NCBI GenBank assembly: GCA_021154065.1
Contig: JAJKJG010000108.1
Coordinates: 1 to 18,907 of the forward strand
Length of the DNA stretch: 18,907 nt
Origin: Methylobacterium sp.
GTDB taxonomy: Bacteria > Pseudomonadota > Alphaproteobacteria > Rhizobiales > Beijerinckiaceae
Reading direction: 5' to 3'
Both the position numbers and the translations under genes were made by a program. How positions within the stretch are numbered: position 1 is the first letter of the stretch; the number at the start of each line of letters is the position of its first letter. Of the stretch, positions 7,926 to 16,883 are shown piece by piece. The notes beneath the pieces are model-generated. The model was not told where the DNA came from. It did no database searches and saw nothing but the letters and a program-made list of their open reading frames with translations.

Positions 7926-8901
7926 CGGCGCCGGTCCTCGAAGTCTCGAACCTCGCGACCCATTTCTTCACCAAGGCCGGCGTCGTGAAGGCCGTCGACG
8001 GCGTGTCGTTCTGGCTCGCGCCCGGCGAAGTGCTCGGGCTCGTCGGCGAGTCGGGCTCGGGCAAAAGCGTCACCGGCTTCTCGCTCATCGGGCTCGTCGA
8101 TCCGCCCGGCCGGATCGTCTCCGGCTCGGTCCGGCTCGAGGACCGGGAACTCGTCGGCCTGCCGAACGATGCGCTGCGCCGGGTCCGCGGCCGCCGCATC
8201 GCGATGGTGTTCCAGGACCCGATGATGACGCTGAACCCGGTGCTCACCATCGCCGATCAGATGCGGCTCGCGATCGCGGCGCACGAGCCCGTGTCGCGAA
8301 GCGCCGCCCGAGCCCGCTCGATCGCCGCGCTCGCAACCGTCGGACTGCCCGACCCGGCGCGCCGGCTCGACGCCTATCCGCACCAGTTCTCGGGCGGCAT
8401 GCGCCAGCGCGTCGCGATCGCAATCGCGCTCCTGCACCGCCCGGCGGTCATCATCGCCGACGAGCCGACGACGGCGCTCGACGTCTCGATCCAGGCGCAG
8501 ATCCTTGCCGAGATGCGCCATCTCGTCTCCGAGCTCGGCACGGCGCTGATCTGGATCTCGCACGACCTCGCCGTCGTCTCGGCGCTGTCGCACCGGATCG
8601 CCGTCATGTACGCCGGACGGATCGTCGAGGAGGGGCCGACGGCGCTGGTGCTCGCTGCGCCGCGCCATCCCTACACCCGCGGCCTCCTCGACTCGCTGCC
8701 GTCGCGTGCCGAGCCCGGGCGCGACCTGCGCCAGATACCGGGCCAGACCCCGTCGCTCCTCTCCCCGCCCGAGGGCTGCCCGTTCCGCCCGCGCTGCCCG
8801 CGGGCGAGCACCGCCTGCCTCGTCATGCCCGAGCCGACCGGCGACATGGTGCGCCAGGCGCGCTGCCATCATCCGCTCGTCCTTAACCCCGCGGAAGCGG
8901 C

Positions 8902-8905
<4 letters not shown>
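7922..8905 (+). CDS. ABC transporter ATP-binding protein, DppD family
   Basis: One of the two ATPases that power the peptide-type importer. All nucleotide-binding motifs are present: Walker A GESGSGKSV (42-50), Q-loop VFQDP with Q98, signature SGGMRQR (157-163), Walker B VIIADEPTTALD with D180/E181, and the switch histidine in WISHDLA (H214). The C-terminal oligopeptide-transporter extension carries a cysteine-containing motif (CPFRPRCPRASTAC) typical of DppD/OppD. It starts with GTG at 7922 in a GTGA overlap with the DppC-type permease and ends in another GTGA overlap with the partner ATPase. It is 327 residues long, the family norm. Confidence 0.95.
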
Positions 8906-10665
<1,760 letters not shown>

Positions 10666-11317
10666 CGAGGACGAGAAGCGCGGCTTCATCAAGCTCAACG
10701 CCATCTCGCTGCTGTTCACCCTCGGCGCGCTCGTATTCCTTCTCCTGGCGCTCGCCGCGGTGGTCGCGATCCCGGTGGTGCTGAAGCTGTTCTGGTTCGG
10801 CAAGACCCTCGAATGGCTGCTCTCGATCTTGCGCTGGCCGATCCTGCTTATCGGAGTCCTGTTCGGGCTCGCCTGCCTGTATCGCTACGGGCCGAGCCGG
10901 GACAAGGCGCAGTGGCGTTGGGTGACCTGGGGCAGCGCCGTCGCGGCAGCCTTGTGGCTCGGCGGCTCGATGCTGTTCTCCTGGTATGTGGCGAACTTCG
11001 GCAATTACGACGCGACCTACGGCTCGCTCGGCGCCGCCATCGGCTTCATGACCTGGATCTGGCTGTCGACCATCGTCATTCTCCTCGGCGGCGAGATCAA
11101 CGCGGAGCTCGAGCACCAGACCGCGGAGGACACGACGGAAGGGGCGCGCCAGCCGCTCGGCACGCGCGGCGCCAAGATGGCGGACACGGTCGGCGCCGCC
11201 GCTTAAAAGAGCACCCGTACGCCCGCCGTGAACCCTTCGGCTGCCTGAGCGTTGCCCGGACGACCAGGCCCACGGCGCGCACCCGCGTAACGCCGCGCCG
11301 ATTGCGTGCGCCATCGG

Positions 11318-11342
11318 GGAACCGGCTCCGCTTCCGTGGGTT
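11318..11342 (+). promoter_or_regulatory. Near-consensus EcfG promoter ahead of the membrane stress operon
   Basis: GGAAC at 11318-11322 is followed after 16 bases by GGTT at 11339-11342, one mismatch from the EcfG consensus CGTT. It lies just upstream of the AGGAGG ribosome binding site (11357-11362) of the first operon gene, so the leader would be short, about 15-20 bases. The 162-base gap between yihY and this gene holds nothing else I can recognise. Confidence 0.55.
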
Positions 11343-11368
11343 ACTTCGCAGGCAACAGGAGGTTCTCC

Positions 11369-11983
11369 ATGAGCGTCGGCTCTCGCAACGGCGGACAGCA
11401 GCGTCAGAACCCGACATCGGCTCAGGGCGCCGGCGCCGGGCCGGAGGACTGGAGCACCCTCAAGGACGAGGTCGGCGGGATCGCCGGGGCCGCCATGGAG
11501 CGCGGGCGCACCCTCCTCGGTTCGACGCTCGATTCGGCAAAGGATCAGGCGACGAGCTACGTCGACCAGCGCAAGGACGAGGCCGCCCAGGTCGTCGCCG
11601 ATCTCGCGACCTCGCTGCGCGACGCCTGCCGCGAGTTCGACGACCGCCCGAACATCCGCGGCTTCGTCGACAGCGCCGCCGGCGGCCTCGAGCAGCTCGC
11701 CGATTCGATCCGCGAGCGCAGCTTCAACGAGATCTTCGAGCTCGGCGAGGATCTGGTGCGCCGCCGCCCTGGCTCGGTCGCGATCGCGACGATGTTCGCC
11801 GGTTTCCTCGCGGCGCGGTTCATCAAGAGCTCGGCCGAGAACATTCGTGAGGCGGAGGCACAGCGCCGTCGCGGCGCCGGTCCGGCTCGCGCTTCGGGAC
11901 AGGGCCAAGGCCGCGGCCCGGGGCAGCAGCGCGCCCGGGCGCAGAGTTCGCCGGGGTCGACCTATGCCCAGAGCGGCGCCTGA
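11369..11983 (+). CDS. Membrane-anchored amphipathic stress protein (YqjD/DUF883-like organisation)
   Basis: The ATG at 11369 follows a perfect AGGAGG (11357-11362) at six bases; earlier in-frame starts lack one and are rejected. The 204-residue protein opens with a Gly/Gln-rich tail (1-25), then Ala-rich amphipathic helices (about 28-130, e.g. AKDQATSYVDQRKDEAAQVV), one membrane helix after a basic turn (RRRPGSVAIATMFAGFLAAR, 131-150), and a disordered Arg/Gly/Gln-rich C-terminus. Helices followed by a Pro-started glycine-containing membrane anchor is the plan of YqjD/ElaB (DUF883) proteins, which in E. coli are stationary-phase ribosome-associated membrane proteins. The match is by organisation, not clear sequence identity, so the function is inferred. 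It is the first gene of the operon behind the near-consensus EcfG promoter. Confidence 0.75.
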   Translation: MSVGSRNGGQQRQNPTSAQGAGAGPEDWSTLKDEVGGIAGAAMERGRTLLGSTLDSAKDQATSYVDQRKDEAAQVVADLATSLRDACREFDDRPNIRGFVDSAAGGLEQLADSIRERSFNEIFELGEDLVRRRPGSVAIATMFAGFLAARFIKSSAENIREAEAQRRRGAGPARASGQGQGRGPGQQRARAQSSPGSTYAQSGA

Positions 11984-11993
11984 GGAGGATGGC

Positions 11994-12389
11994 ATGGTAG
12001 AGCCACAAGGCGAAAGCATCCAGCGGCTGATCGGGGACGCGCTCCGCGACTCGACCGATCTCGCGCGCAAGGAGCTCGCGCTGTTCAAGGCCGAGATGTC
12101 GGAGAAGGTGCGCGGGCTCGCGGTCGGGCTTGGCATGTTCGTCGCCGCCGCCGTGTTCGCGATCATCGCGCTCAGCCTGTTCGTGCAGTCGCTCGTCGAC
12201 TGGCTCGCCCGCGTCGTCAACTCCGACGCGCTGGCGGCACTTATCGTCGGCGGCGTCATGGCGGCGGCGGCGATCGGCCTTGTGCTCTACGGCAAGAGCA
12301 AGCTCGCGGCGTTCGGCCTGATCCCTGAGCGCACGATCCGCAACGTCCAGCGCGACACGCAGGTCCTGACGGAGCGCGTCTCGACATGA
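11994..12389 (+). CDS. Phage-holin superfamily III / YqjE-like membrane protein
   Basis: A 131-residue protein with an N-terminal helix (GESIQRLIGDALRDSTDLAR, then KELALFKAEMSEK) and two membrane helices at about 42-67 and 78-99, ending in a short basic tail. The DLARKELALFKAEM-type helix before two hydrophobic hairpin helices is the pattern of the holin superfamily III family (YqjE, PF07332), which in chromosomes is a housekeeping or stress membrane protein rather than a lysis protein. The ATG at 11994 is preceded by GAGGAGG (11983-11988) right after the previous stop; the open frame extends further back only inside the preceding gene. Its TGA overlaps the next ATG (ATGA), so the genes are coupled. 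Confidence 0.85.
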   Translation: MVEPQGESIQRLIGDALRDSTDLARKELALFKAEMSEKVRGLAVGLGMFVAAAVFAIIALSLFVQSLVDWLARVVNSDALAALIVGGVMAAAAIGLVLYGKSKLAAFGLIPERTIRNVQRDTQVLTERVST

Positions 12390-12718
12390 CATTGAGCCGG
12401 GAGCGCGAGGACGACCTCCCGGGGAGCCGTTCGACGACTGCCTCGCCCTTCTCCGGCGCTCTCACGGAGCACACGCTGGGACTGGTGCGGCGCTATCCCG
12501 TGTCGGCGCTCGCCACGGCCGGTGTGGCCGCGTGGGCGCTCTACACGCTGAGCCAGCGCAGCCGGGAGCGGAACGACAGGCGCGTCGCGCTCGTCGAGGA
12601 GGAGAGCGTTCCGGTTCTGAACATCGGCCAAGCCCGCATCTACGACCCCGACACCTCACCCCGGCATCCGACGCAGGACCTGCTCGAGACCCGGCGTGAG
12701 ACGAGTGCGCGTGCCTAG
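12386..12718 (+). CDS. Small single-helix membrane protein (YqjK/DUF3618-like position)
   Basis: A 110-residue protein beginning in a four-base ATGA overlap with the YqjE-like gene. It has a polar N-terminus, then a basic turn and one membrane helix (RRYPVSALATAGVAAWALYT, about 35-54), then a charged region with many Arg and Glu residues and a Pro-containing tail (IYDPDTSPRHPTQDLLE). I recognise no domain with certainty. Its size, single helix and place directly after a YqjE-like gene match YqjK in E. coli and DUF3618-type proteins in alphaproteobacteria. It probably works with its neighbours at the inner membrane, by inference from context. Confidence 0.7.
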   Translation: MTLSREREDDLPGSRSTTASPFSGALTEHTLGLVRRYPVSALATAGVAAWALYTLSQRSRERNDRRVALVEEESVPVLNIGQARIYDPDTSPRHPTQDLLETRRETSARA

Positions 12719-12759
12719 AAGGCAAAAGACAACCCCGCCAGCGAGGCAAGGAGAGAGAC

Positions 12760-13614
12760 ATGGATCCCAAGACCGGCAACAACCAGCAGGGCAACAAGCC
12801 GCGCGCCCAGGGCAGCGGCTCGGACACCGTCTCGGCCGCGAACCTCGCGTCCGGCGGCGCCGGCCAGACGGCGCACCCCGGCCAGAGCGCCATCCTCGCC
12901 TCCCATACGTCGAAGCCGATGGGTGGCAGCCAGACCGGCTCCGGCCAGTCGAGCCAAGGCCCCGAGCACCTGCGCCACCAGGACAAGGACGCCGGCAAGG
13001 GTCTCGGCGATCAGGCCCGCGCCGGCGCCAGCCAAGCCGCCGACACCGCGCGCCAGGCGGCGCAATCGGCCGGCGAGACCGTCCGCAATGCCGCCGGGCA
13101 AGCTGCCGATACCGCGCGCCAGGCGGCGCAATCGGCCGGCGAGACCGTCCGCGACGCCGCCGGGCAGGTGCAGCAGCGCGCCGCCGACCTCTACGACCGA
13201 GCCGCGGAGACCGCCGAGGAAACCTACGAGCAAGCTTCCGAGTGGGCGCGCGGCGCCTATGACCAGGGCGCCCGCCAGTTCGAGAGCGTCCGCCGCTCCC
13301 TGCCCGACGTGCGCCAGTACGGCGGCTCGATACAGCGCTTCGTGAACGAGAACCCGGTGCTCGTCGGCGTCGCCGGCCTTGCGGTCGGGCTTCTTCTCGG
13401 CGCGCTCCTGCCGCGCACCCGGCGCGAGGACCAGGTCTTCGGCCGCTGGGCGGACGAGGTCCGCGATCAGGGTCTGCGCTACGCCCGCGACATGACTCAG
13501 CGCGGACGCGAATACGTCGACGAGGCGCTCGGCGACGACCGCTTCGGCTCGCCCGATACCGACTGGCGGCGCGACCAGCGCTCCGGCCCTTCGGGACGCT
13601 TCCAGAACCACTGA
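12760..13614 (+). CDS. Repeat-containing DUF883/YqjD-like membrane protein
   Basis: A 284-residue protein with AAGGAGAG just before its ATG. The N-terminal 80 residues are Gly/Gln/Ser-rich and probably disordered. Residues 92-135 are two near-identical 22-residue repeats (QAADTARQAAQSAGETVR plus four more), an Ala-rich 11-mer-like helix pattern also seen in LEA and apolipoprotein-type proteins. Amphipathic helices continue to about 195 (AADLYDRAAETAEETYEQAS), then a glycine-zipper membrane anchor NENPVLVGVAGLAVGLLLGA (196-215), which closely resembles the C-terminal anchor of YqjD/ElaB (DUF883). Unlike those, it continues with a charged tail of about 65 residues. It is the last gene of the operon, followed by a strong terminator. 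A role in stress protection of membrane or ribosomes is inferred. Confidence 0.8.
   Translation: MDPKTGNNQQGNKPRAQGSGSDTVSAANLASGGAGQTAHPGQSAILASHTSKPMGGSQTGSGQSSQGPEHLRHQDKDAGKGLGDQARAGASQAADTARQAAQSAGETVRNAAGQAADTARQAAQSAGETVRDAAGQVQQRAADLYDRAAETAEETYEQASEWARGAYDQGARQFESVRRSLPDVRQYGGSIQRFVNENPVLVGVAGLAVGLLLGALLPRTRREDQVFGRWADEVRDQGLRYARDMTQRGREYVDEALGDDRFGSPDTDWRRDQRSGPSGRFQNH
13033..13164 (+). repeat. Tandem 66-base coding repeat, two copies
   Basis: Copy 1 (13033-13098) and copy 2 (13099-13164) differ at only a few bases (for example gacacc/gatacc and aatgcc/gacgcc), so the duplication is recent or kept uniform by recombination. The period of 66 bases keeps the reading frame and encodes a 22-residue helical unit. 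Confidence 0.9.
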
Positions 13615-13637
13615 CGCGCGAATCGAGCGATCAGCGG

Positions 13638-13668
13638 CGCCGGGCCTGAAAGGGCCCGGCGTTTTCGT
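13638..13668 (+). terminator. Rho-independent terminator after the stress operon
   Basis: CGCCGGGCC (13638-13646) pairs with GGCCCGGCG (13653-13661) around TGAAAG, followed by TTTTCGTT. This is a nine-base GC-rich stem with a U-run placed 23 bases after the stop of the last operon gene, so the operon ends here. Confidence 0.88.
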
Positions 13669-14021
13669 TCACGGTATGCGGGGCGTTAGAATAGAAGCGG
13701 CCACGGCGGATACGGTGCGCGTACATCCGGCGTCACCAATCCGGCTTCGTGGCCTGATCCGGCGCGCACAAGGGCGCCGGGTTGAGGCTGATATGGGGCG
13801 CGATCGCTCAGATGCAAGGCCGCGGCCGAGGATCGCGACGACCGCCGCATCGCTAACGGAGCCTTAAGCGTAATCGCTCAACTTGTGCATAACCGGCCGG
13901 CGCCGAGGAACCGGGCGATCCCGCCTTCGTTCTTCGCTCGCTCTCTCGTTCGCCTCTGCGGTTTTGGCCGCCGGACCGCGGGAGCCCGCGGACCGTCAGC
14001 GCGGGAGTGGAGTATCCGAGC
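13669..14021. other. Non-coding stretch with one promoter
   Basis: About 350 bases without a supportable gene. A 63-codon open frame at 13676-13867 has no ribosome binding site and no recognisable product. The only clear signal is the EcfG promoter at 13907-13931. The stretch 13861-13890 is locally AT-richer (TTAAGCGTAATCGC) and could hold another promoter, but I see no firm -35/-10 pair. Confidence 0.6.
13907..13931 (+). promoter_or_regulatory. EcfG general-stress promoter ahead of the receiver-domain gene
   Basis: GGAAC at 13907-13911 and CGTT at 13928-13931 with a 16-base spacer match the EcfG consensus exactly. The predicted transcript starts near 13938-13941 and reaches the receiver-domain gene about 80 bases later. 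Confidence 0.75.
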
Positions 14022-14414
14022 GTGCGTATCCTGATCCTCGAAGACCATCCCTTCATCGCCCTCGATCTGCAGTCGATCGTCGAGGGCGAGGGCCACATCG
14101 CGAGCGTCTGCGGCGCCATCACGGCCGCCCGGCGCCGCCTTGCCGACGGGCTCGATTTCGCCTTCCTCGACGTCGACGTCAGCGATGGCAAGAGCTACGA
14201 TTTCGCGCGCCTGCTGCGCGACCGCGGCATCCCTTTCGCGTTCGTCTCGGCATCGCGGCCGAGCGATCTCCCGGCGCCGCTCCGGGATGCGCCGTTCATC
14301 GCCAAGCCGTTCCTCGAGGAGGTGATCGTCGCGGCTCTGCCGCCGGCAAAGCCCGTCGGGCACTACCACGTCCCGCGGATCCGGCTCGCCGAGGAACGCC
14401 CCTCCGCCGGCTGA
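14022..14414 (+). CDS. Single-domain response regulator (receiver domain only)
   Basis: A stand-alone CheY-type receiver of 130 residues with no output domain. It has the acidic pair E7/D8 (MRILILEDHPF), the phospho-acceptor D50 in FAFLDVDVSDG, and the conserved lysine K95 in FIAKPF. The switch segment reads IPFAFVSASR (70-79), where related alphaproteobacterial regulators of the FATGUY type have F-A-T-G-Y; S76 would take the Thr place. The GTG at 14022 is preferred because GGAG (14009-14012) lies nine bases upstream; GTG at 14007 would add five residues. The EcfG promoter upstream, and the known role of such regulators (SdrG, MrrA) in the general stress response, suggest it acts in a stress phosphorelay. 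The partner kinase is not in the window. Confidence 0.88.
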   Translation: MRILILEDHPFIALDLQSIVEGEGHIASVCGAITAARRRLADGLDFAFLDVDVSDGKSYDFARLLRDRGIPFAFVSASRPSDLPAPLRDAPFIAKPFLEEVIVAALPPAKPVGHYHVPRIRLAEERPSAG

Positions 14415-14477
14415 GCGCCCTCTTGACGCCTGCCCTGCGACGCCCGAAGCGTCCGCGCTCCTGGCGAGGGGTTCCCG

Positions 14478-15200
14478 ATGCAGGCTTCCGGCGCGCCGCA
14501 GCTTCTTCCCTGCGGGGACGCGGCGCTCGTCGTCCAGTTCGGAGAGGAGATCGATCCCGGGCTCAACGCCCGGGTGCTGGCGCTCGACGCGCGCGTCGCC
14601 GCGGGGCTGACCGGCGTTATCGAGACCGTTCCGACCTACCGCTCGCTCCTCGTCCACTACGATCCGACCGCGACGGATTTCCGCGCGCTCGGCGACGCCC
14701 TCCTCGCCCTCTGCAGCGACCTGCCCGAGGAGCCCGCGCAAGGCCGGCTATGGCGGATCCCGGTCGTCTATGGCGGTGATTTCGGCATCGATCTCGAGAG
14801 CGTCGCGGCCCATCACGGGATCACCACCGGCGAGCTGATCCGCAGGCATTCGGCGCCGGCCTACCGCGTCTACATGATGGGCTTCCTGCCGGGCTTTGCC
14901 TATCTGGGCGGCCTCGACCCGTCGCTTGCGATCTCGCGGCGCGAGAACCCGCGCCTCAAGACTCCCGCCGGCACGATCTCGATCGGCGGCATCCAGGCGC
15001 TCGTCGCTTCGCTCGAGGCGCCGAGCGGATGGCATCTCCTCGGCCGCACGCCGGTGCGCAACTTCATGGCCAAGCGCGAACCCGTCTTCATCCTCGACGC
15101 CGGCGACCGGGTGAAGTTCGAGCCGATCCCGGCCGCGGAGTGGCCGCGCCTCGACGCCGCCGCGGCCGAAGGTGCGCTCGTCGCCGAGGTCATCGCGTGA
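14478..15200 (+). CDS. pxpB: 5-oxoprolinase subunit PxpB (KipI-like)
   Basis: One of the three subunits of the prokaryotic ATP-dependent 5-oxoprolinase that opens 5-oxoproline (pyroglutamate) to glutamate in the cytoplasm. The order fits the family: LLPCGDAALVVQFGEEIDP at the N-terminus, VPTYRSLLVHYDP (51-63), IPVVYGGDFGIDLESVA (94-110), then the hallmark GFLPGFAYLGGL (135-146) with RRENPRLKTPAGTISIGG (154-171), and the C-terminal GWHLLGRTPV. At 240 residues it is full length. Its stop overlaps the GTG of pxpC by four bases. PxpA, the third subunit, is not nearby in this window. The older name KipI refers to a Bacillus kinase inhibitor of the same fold, an unlikely role here. Confidence 0.94.
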   Translation: MQASGAPQLLPCGDAALVVQFGEEIDPGLNARVLALDARVAAGLTGVIETVPTYRSLLVHYDPTATDFRALGDALLALCSDLPEEPAQGRLWRIPVVYGGDFGIDLESVAAHHGITTGELIRRHSAPAYRVYMMGFLPGFAYLGGLDPSLAISRRENPRLKTPAGTISIGGIQALVASLEAPSGWHLLGRTPVRNFMAKREPVFILDAGDRVKFEPIPAAEWPRLDAAAAEGALVAEVIA

Positions 15201-16219
15201 CGGCCCTCGTCGTGAAGGGCTGTGGGCCGATGACATCGATCCAGGACGCCGGCCGCTTCGGCTGGCAGCGCTACGGGGTCTCGAGCTCGGGCGCCATGGA
15301 CCGGCTCGCGCTCGCCTTCGCCAACGCGCTCGTCGGCAACGCGCCGGGAGCGGGCGCGCTCGAGTTCATGCTGATGGGCGGCTCGTTCGCGATCGACGGC
15401 GGCACCGCCCGTATCGCCGTCGCCGGAGCGCCGTGCGCGGTTGCCGTCGACGGGCAGGCGGCGCGCGCCATGACGTCGCTGACGCTGAGACCCGGCCAGA
15501 CCCTCAGCGTCGGCCCGGCGCAGGCCGGGGTCTACGCCTATATGGCTATCGCGGGCGGGTTGGCGCTGCCGCTCGAGCTCGGCAGCCTGTCGCTCCAGCC
15601 GCGGGCCGGCATCGGCGGCATCGAGGGGCGCGCGCTTCGCTCCGGCGACCATCTTCCGCTCGCGCTGGCGGATGCGCCGAAGGGGCCGGAACTCGCCTTG
15701 GACACCGTCCCGATCGAGGCCGATGCTCCAATCCGGGTCGTGCTCGGGCCGCAGGACGACTACTTCTCCAAGGAGGGCATCGAGACCTTCCTCTCCTCCG
15801 CCTACACGATCTCGCGGGACGCAGACCGCATGGGCTATCGGCTCGCCGGTCCGAGGATCGCGCATGCCCGCGGCTTCAACATCGTCTCCGACGGCATCGT
15901 GACCGGCTCGATCCAGGTGCCCGGCGCCGGCGAGCCGATCGTCATGATGGCCGACCGCCAGACCACCGGCGGCTACCCGAAGCTCGCGACGGTGATCTCC
16001 CCCGACTTGCGGCTCGTATCGCAGCGCCGCTCGGGCGAGGCGATCCGGTTCGCCGCCGTCGGGATCGAGGAGGCGCAGGCGATCGCGCGCGAGCGCGCCG
16101 AGCTTGTCCGCCGGCTCCCGGCGGAGGCGCGGCCGGTGCGGGGCGGCTTGCCGCCGAGCGAGGATCTGCTCGCCCTCAACCTCGCCGGCGCGGCCATCGA
16201 CGCGCTGGCCGAGCCCTGA
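15197..16219 (+). CDS. pxpC: 5-oxoprolinase subunit PxpC (KipA-like)
   Basis: Partner subunit of PxpB, of the biotin-dependent carboxyltransferase-like fold family (urea amidolyase-related). It starts with GTG at 15197 in a GTGA overlap; the longer open frame back to 15029 lies only inside pxpB. Family hallmarks are GPMTSIQDAGRFGWQRYGVS (10-29) with SGAMDRLALAFANALVGN, LGPQDDYFSKEGIETFLSS, RDADRMGYRLAGP, and the C-terminal SDGIVTGSIQVPGAGEPIVM with ADRQTTGGYPKLATVI. Its 340 residues are the normal length. With PxpB it forms the PxpBC part of the oxoprolinase. A strong hairpin follows its stop, but that hairpin mainly serves the opposite strand. Confidence 0.94.
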   Translation: MTALVVKGCGPMTSIQDAGRFGWQRYGVSSSGAMDRLALAFANALVGNAPGAGALEFMLMGGSFAIDGGTARIAVAGAPCAVAVDGQAARAMTSLTLRPGQTLSVGPAQAGVYAYMAIAGGLALPLELGSLSLQPRAGIGGIEGRALRSGDHLPLALADAPKGPELALDTVPIEADAPIRVVLGPQDDYFSKEGIETFLSSAYTISRDADRMGYRLAGPRIAHARGFNIVSDGIVTGSIQVPGAGEPIVMMADRQTTGGYPKLATVISPDLRLVSQRRSGEAIRFAAVGIEEAQAIARERAELVRRLPAEARPVRGGLPPSEDLLALNLAGAAIDALAEP

Positions 16220-16220
16220 T

Positions 16221-16251
16221 CAAAAAAGAACCGCGCCCCGAAGGGCGCGGT
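16221..16251 (-). terminator. Intrinsic terminator for the small secreted protein gene
   Basis: ACCGCGCCC (16230-16238) pairs perfectly with GGGCGCGGT (16243-16251) around CGAA. On the minus strand the stem is followed by TTCTTTTTTG (16230-16221), a proper U-run. It therefore ends the minus-strand transcript, and the same stem may also slow transcription leaving pxpC. Confidence 0.88.
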
Positions 16252-16275
16252 CACAAGCTTCAGCGTCGCGGAGCT

Positions 16276-16629
16276 TCACCTCACTGGGATGCCGTCCCGA
16301 CGCTTGGCCTCGCCGACATAGCCGCCGGCAGCCTGGCCCTTGCCGTCGAGAACCTGCGGCGCGCCCGGCGCCATTTCCATCCCGACGACGCCGGACGGCG
16401 GCATCGGCTCGGCCGGGACTGGAACCACGATCGTGCCGGTGGTCATCGGGCCGTTGGTGTTGAGCTCGTTCGCCGGACCGCCGGCGCGCTGGCCGGAGCC
16501 CTGCTGATAGCTCGGCGCCTGCAGCCCCGGATGGATCGGCTGCTGTGCGCCGAGATTGCCGGTACCTTGCGCAAAGGCGGAGCCGGCAAGAAGCGTCGCG
16601 GCCGCGGTGGCCAAAGCAAGAATTTTCAT
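16276..16629 (-). CDS. Small secreted Pro/Gly-rich protein, stress-promoter driven
   Basis: A 117-residue protein with a clear signal peptide (MKILALATAAATLLAGSAFA, cleavage before Q21). The mature part is rich in Gly, Pro, Gln and Ala and has no cysteine, no membrane helix and no domain I recognise (NLGAQQPIHPGLQAPSYQQG near the start, TTGTIVVPVPAEPMPPSGVV in the middle, then EAKRRDGIPVR at the end). It is probably periplasmic and largely unstructured. The ATG at 16629 has GGGAG about nine bases upstream. An exact EcfG promoter lies some 80 bases upstream, and a dedicated terminator follows the gene, so it is a single-gene stress transcript. The function is unknown. Confidence 0.82.
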   Translation of the reverse strand: MKILALATAAATLLAGSAFAQGTGNLGAQQPIHPGLQAPSYQQGSGQRAGGPANELNTNGPMTTGTIVVPVPAEPMPPSGVVGMEMAPGAPQVLDGKGQAAGGYVGEAKRRDGIPVR

Positions 16630-16709
16630 CGGTGATGCTCCCGAATGGCGTGGATCGGCGATCCGCCTGCCGCGCGAATAATGCCCTCGGCGGCGGCGCT
16701 CGCGGTGCT

Positions 16710-16734
16710 AACGGGCGCGCCGGTCCGAGGTTCC
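16710..16734 (-). promoter_or_regulatory. EcfG general-stress promoter of the small secreted protein
   Basis: On the minus strand GGAAC (16734-16730) and CGTT (16713-16710) are separated by 16 bases, an exact EcfG consensus. Transcription would begin near 16700-16703, giving a leader of about 70 bases before the ATG at 16629. The rest of the 254-base gap to 16883 holds no gene I can support. Confidence 0.75.
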
Positions 16735-16883
16735 GAAAGATAAAATCGGCCGAATCACGTTCGGTTTATTAGGGTAAGCTTGGGCCTGCGGCAGCTAAGC
16801 TTCGTCCATATCATGATCGTCCACCTGCCCAAGCAGGGCCGATCTGCAGCCGGCCCGCATCCGAGGCGATCGCCACGCACCGG

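Noticed and set aside
11994..12389. Possible prophage lysis gene, because of the holin-family resemblance
   Set aside because: There are no other phage genes nearby, and the operon context matches chromosomal yqjE-type genes.
12570..12595. GGAAC followed after 17 bases by CGTC, resembling an EcfG promoter for the last operon gene
   Set aside because: It lies inside the preceding coding sequence and the -10 element is CGTC, not CGTT; a chance match is likely.
13676..13867. A 63-codon open frame after the operon terminator
   Set aside because: No ribosome binding site, no promoter just ahead of it, arginine-rich translation and no recognisable family.
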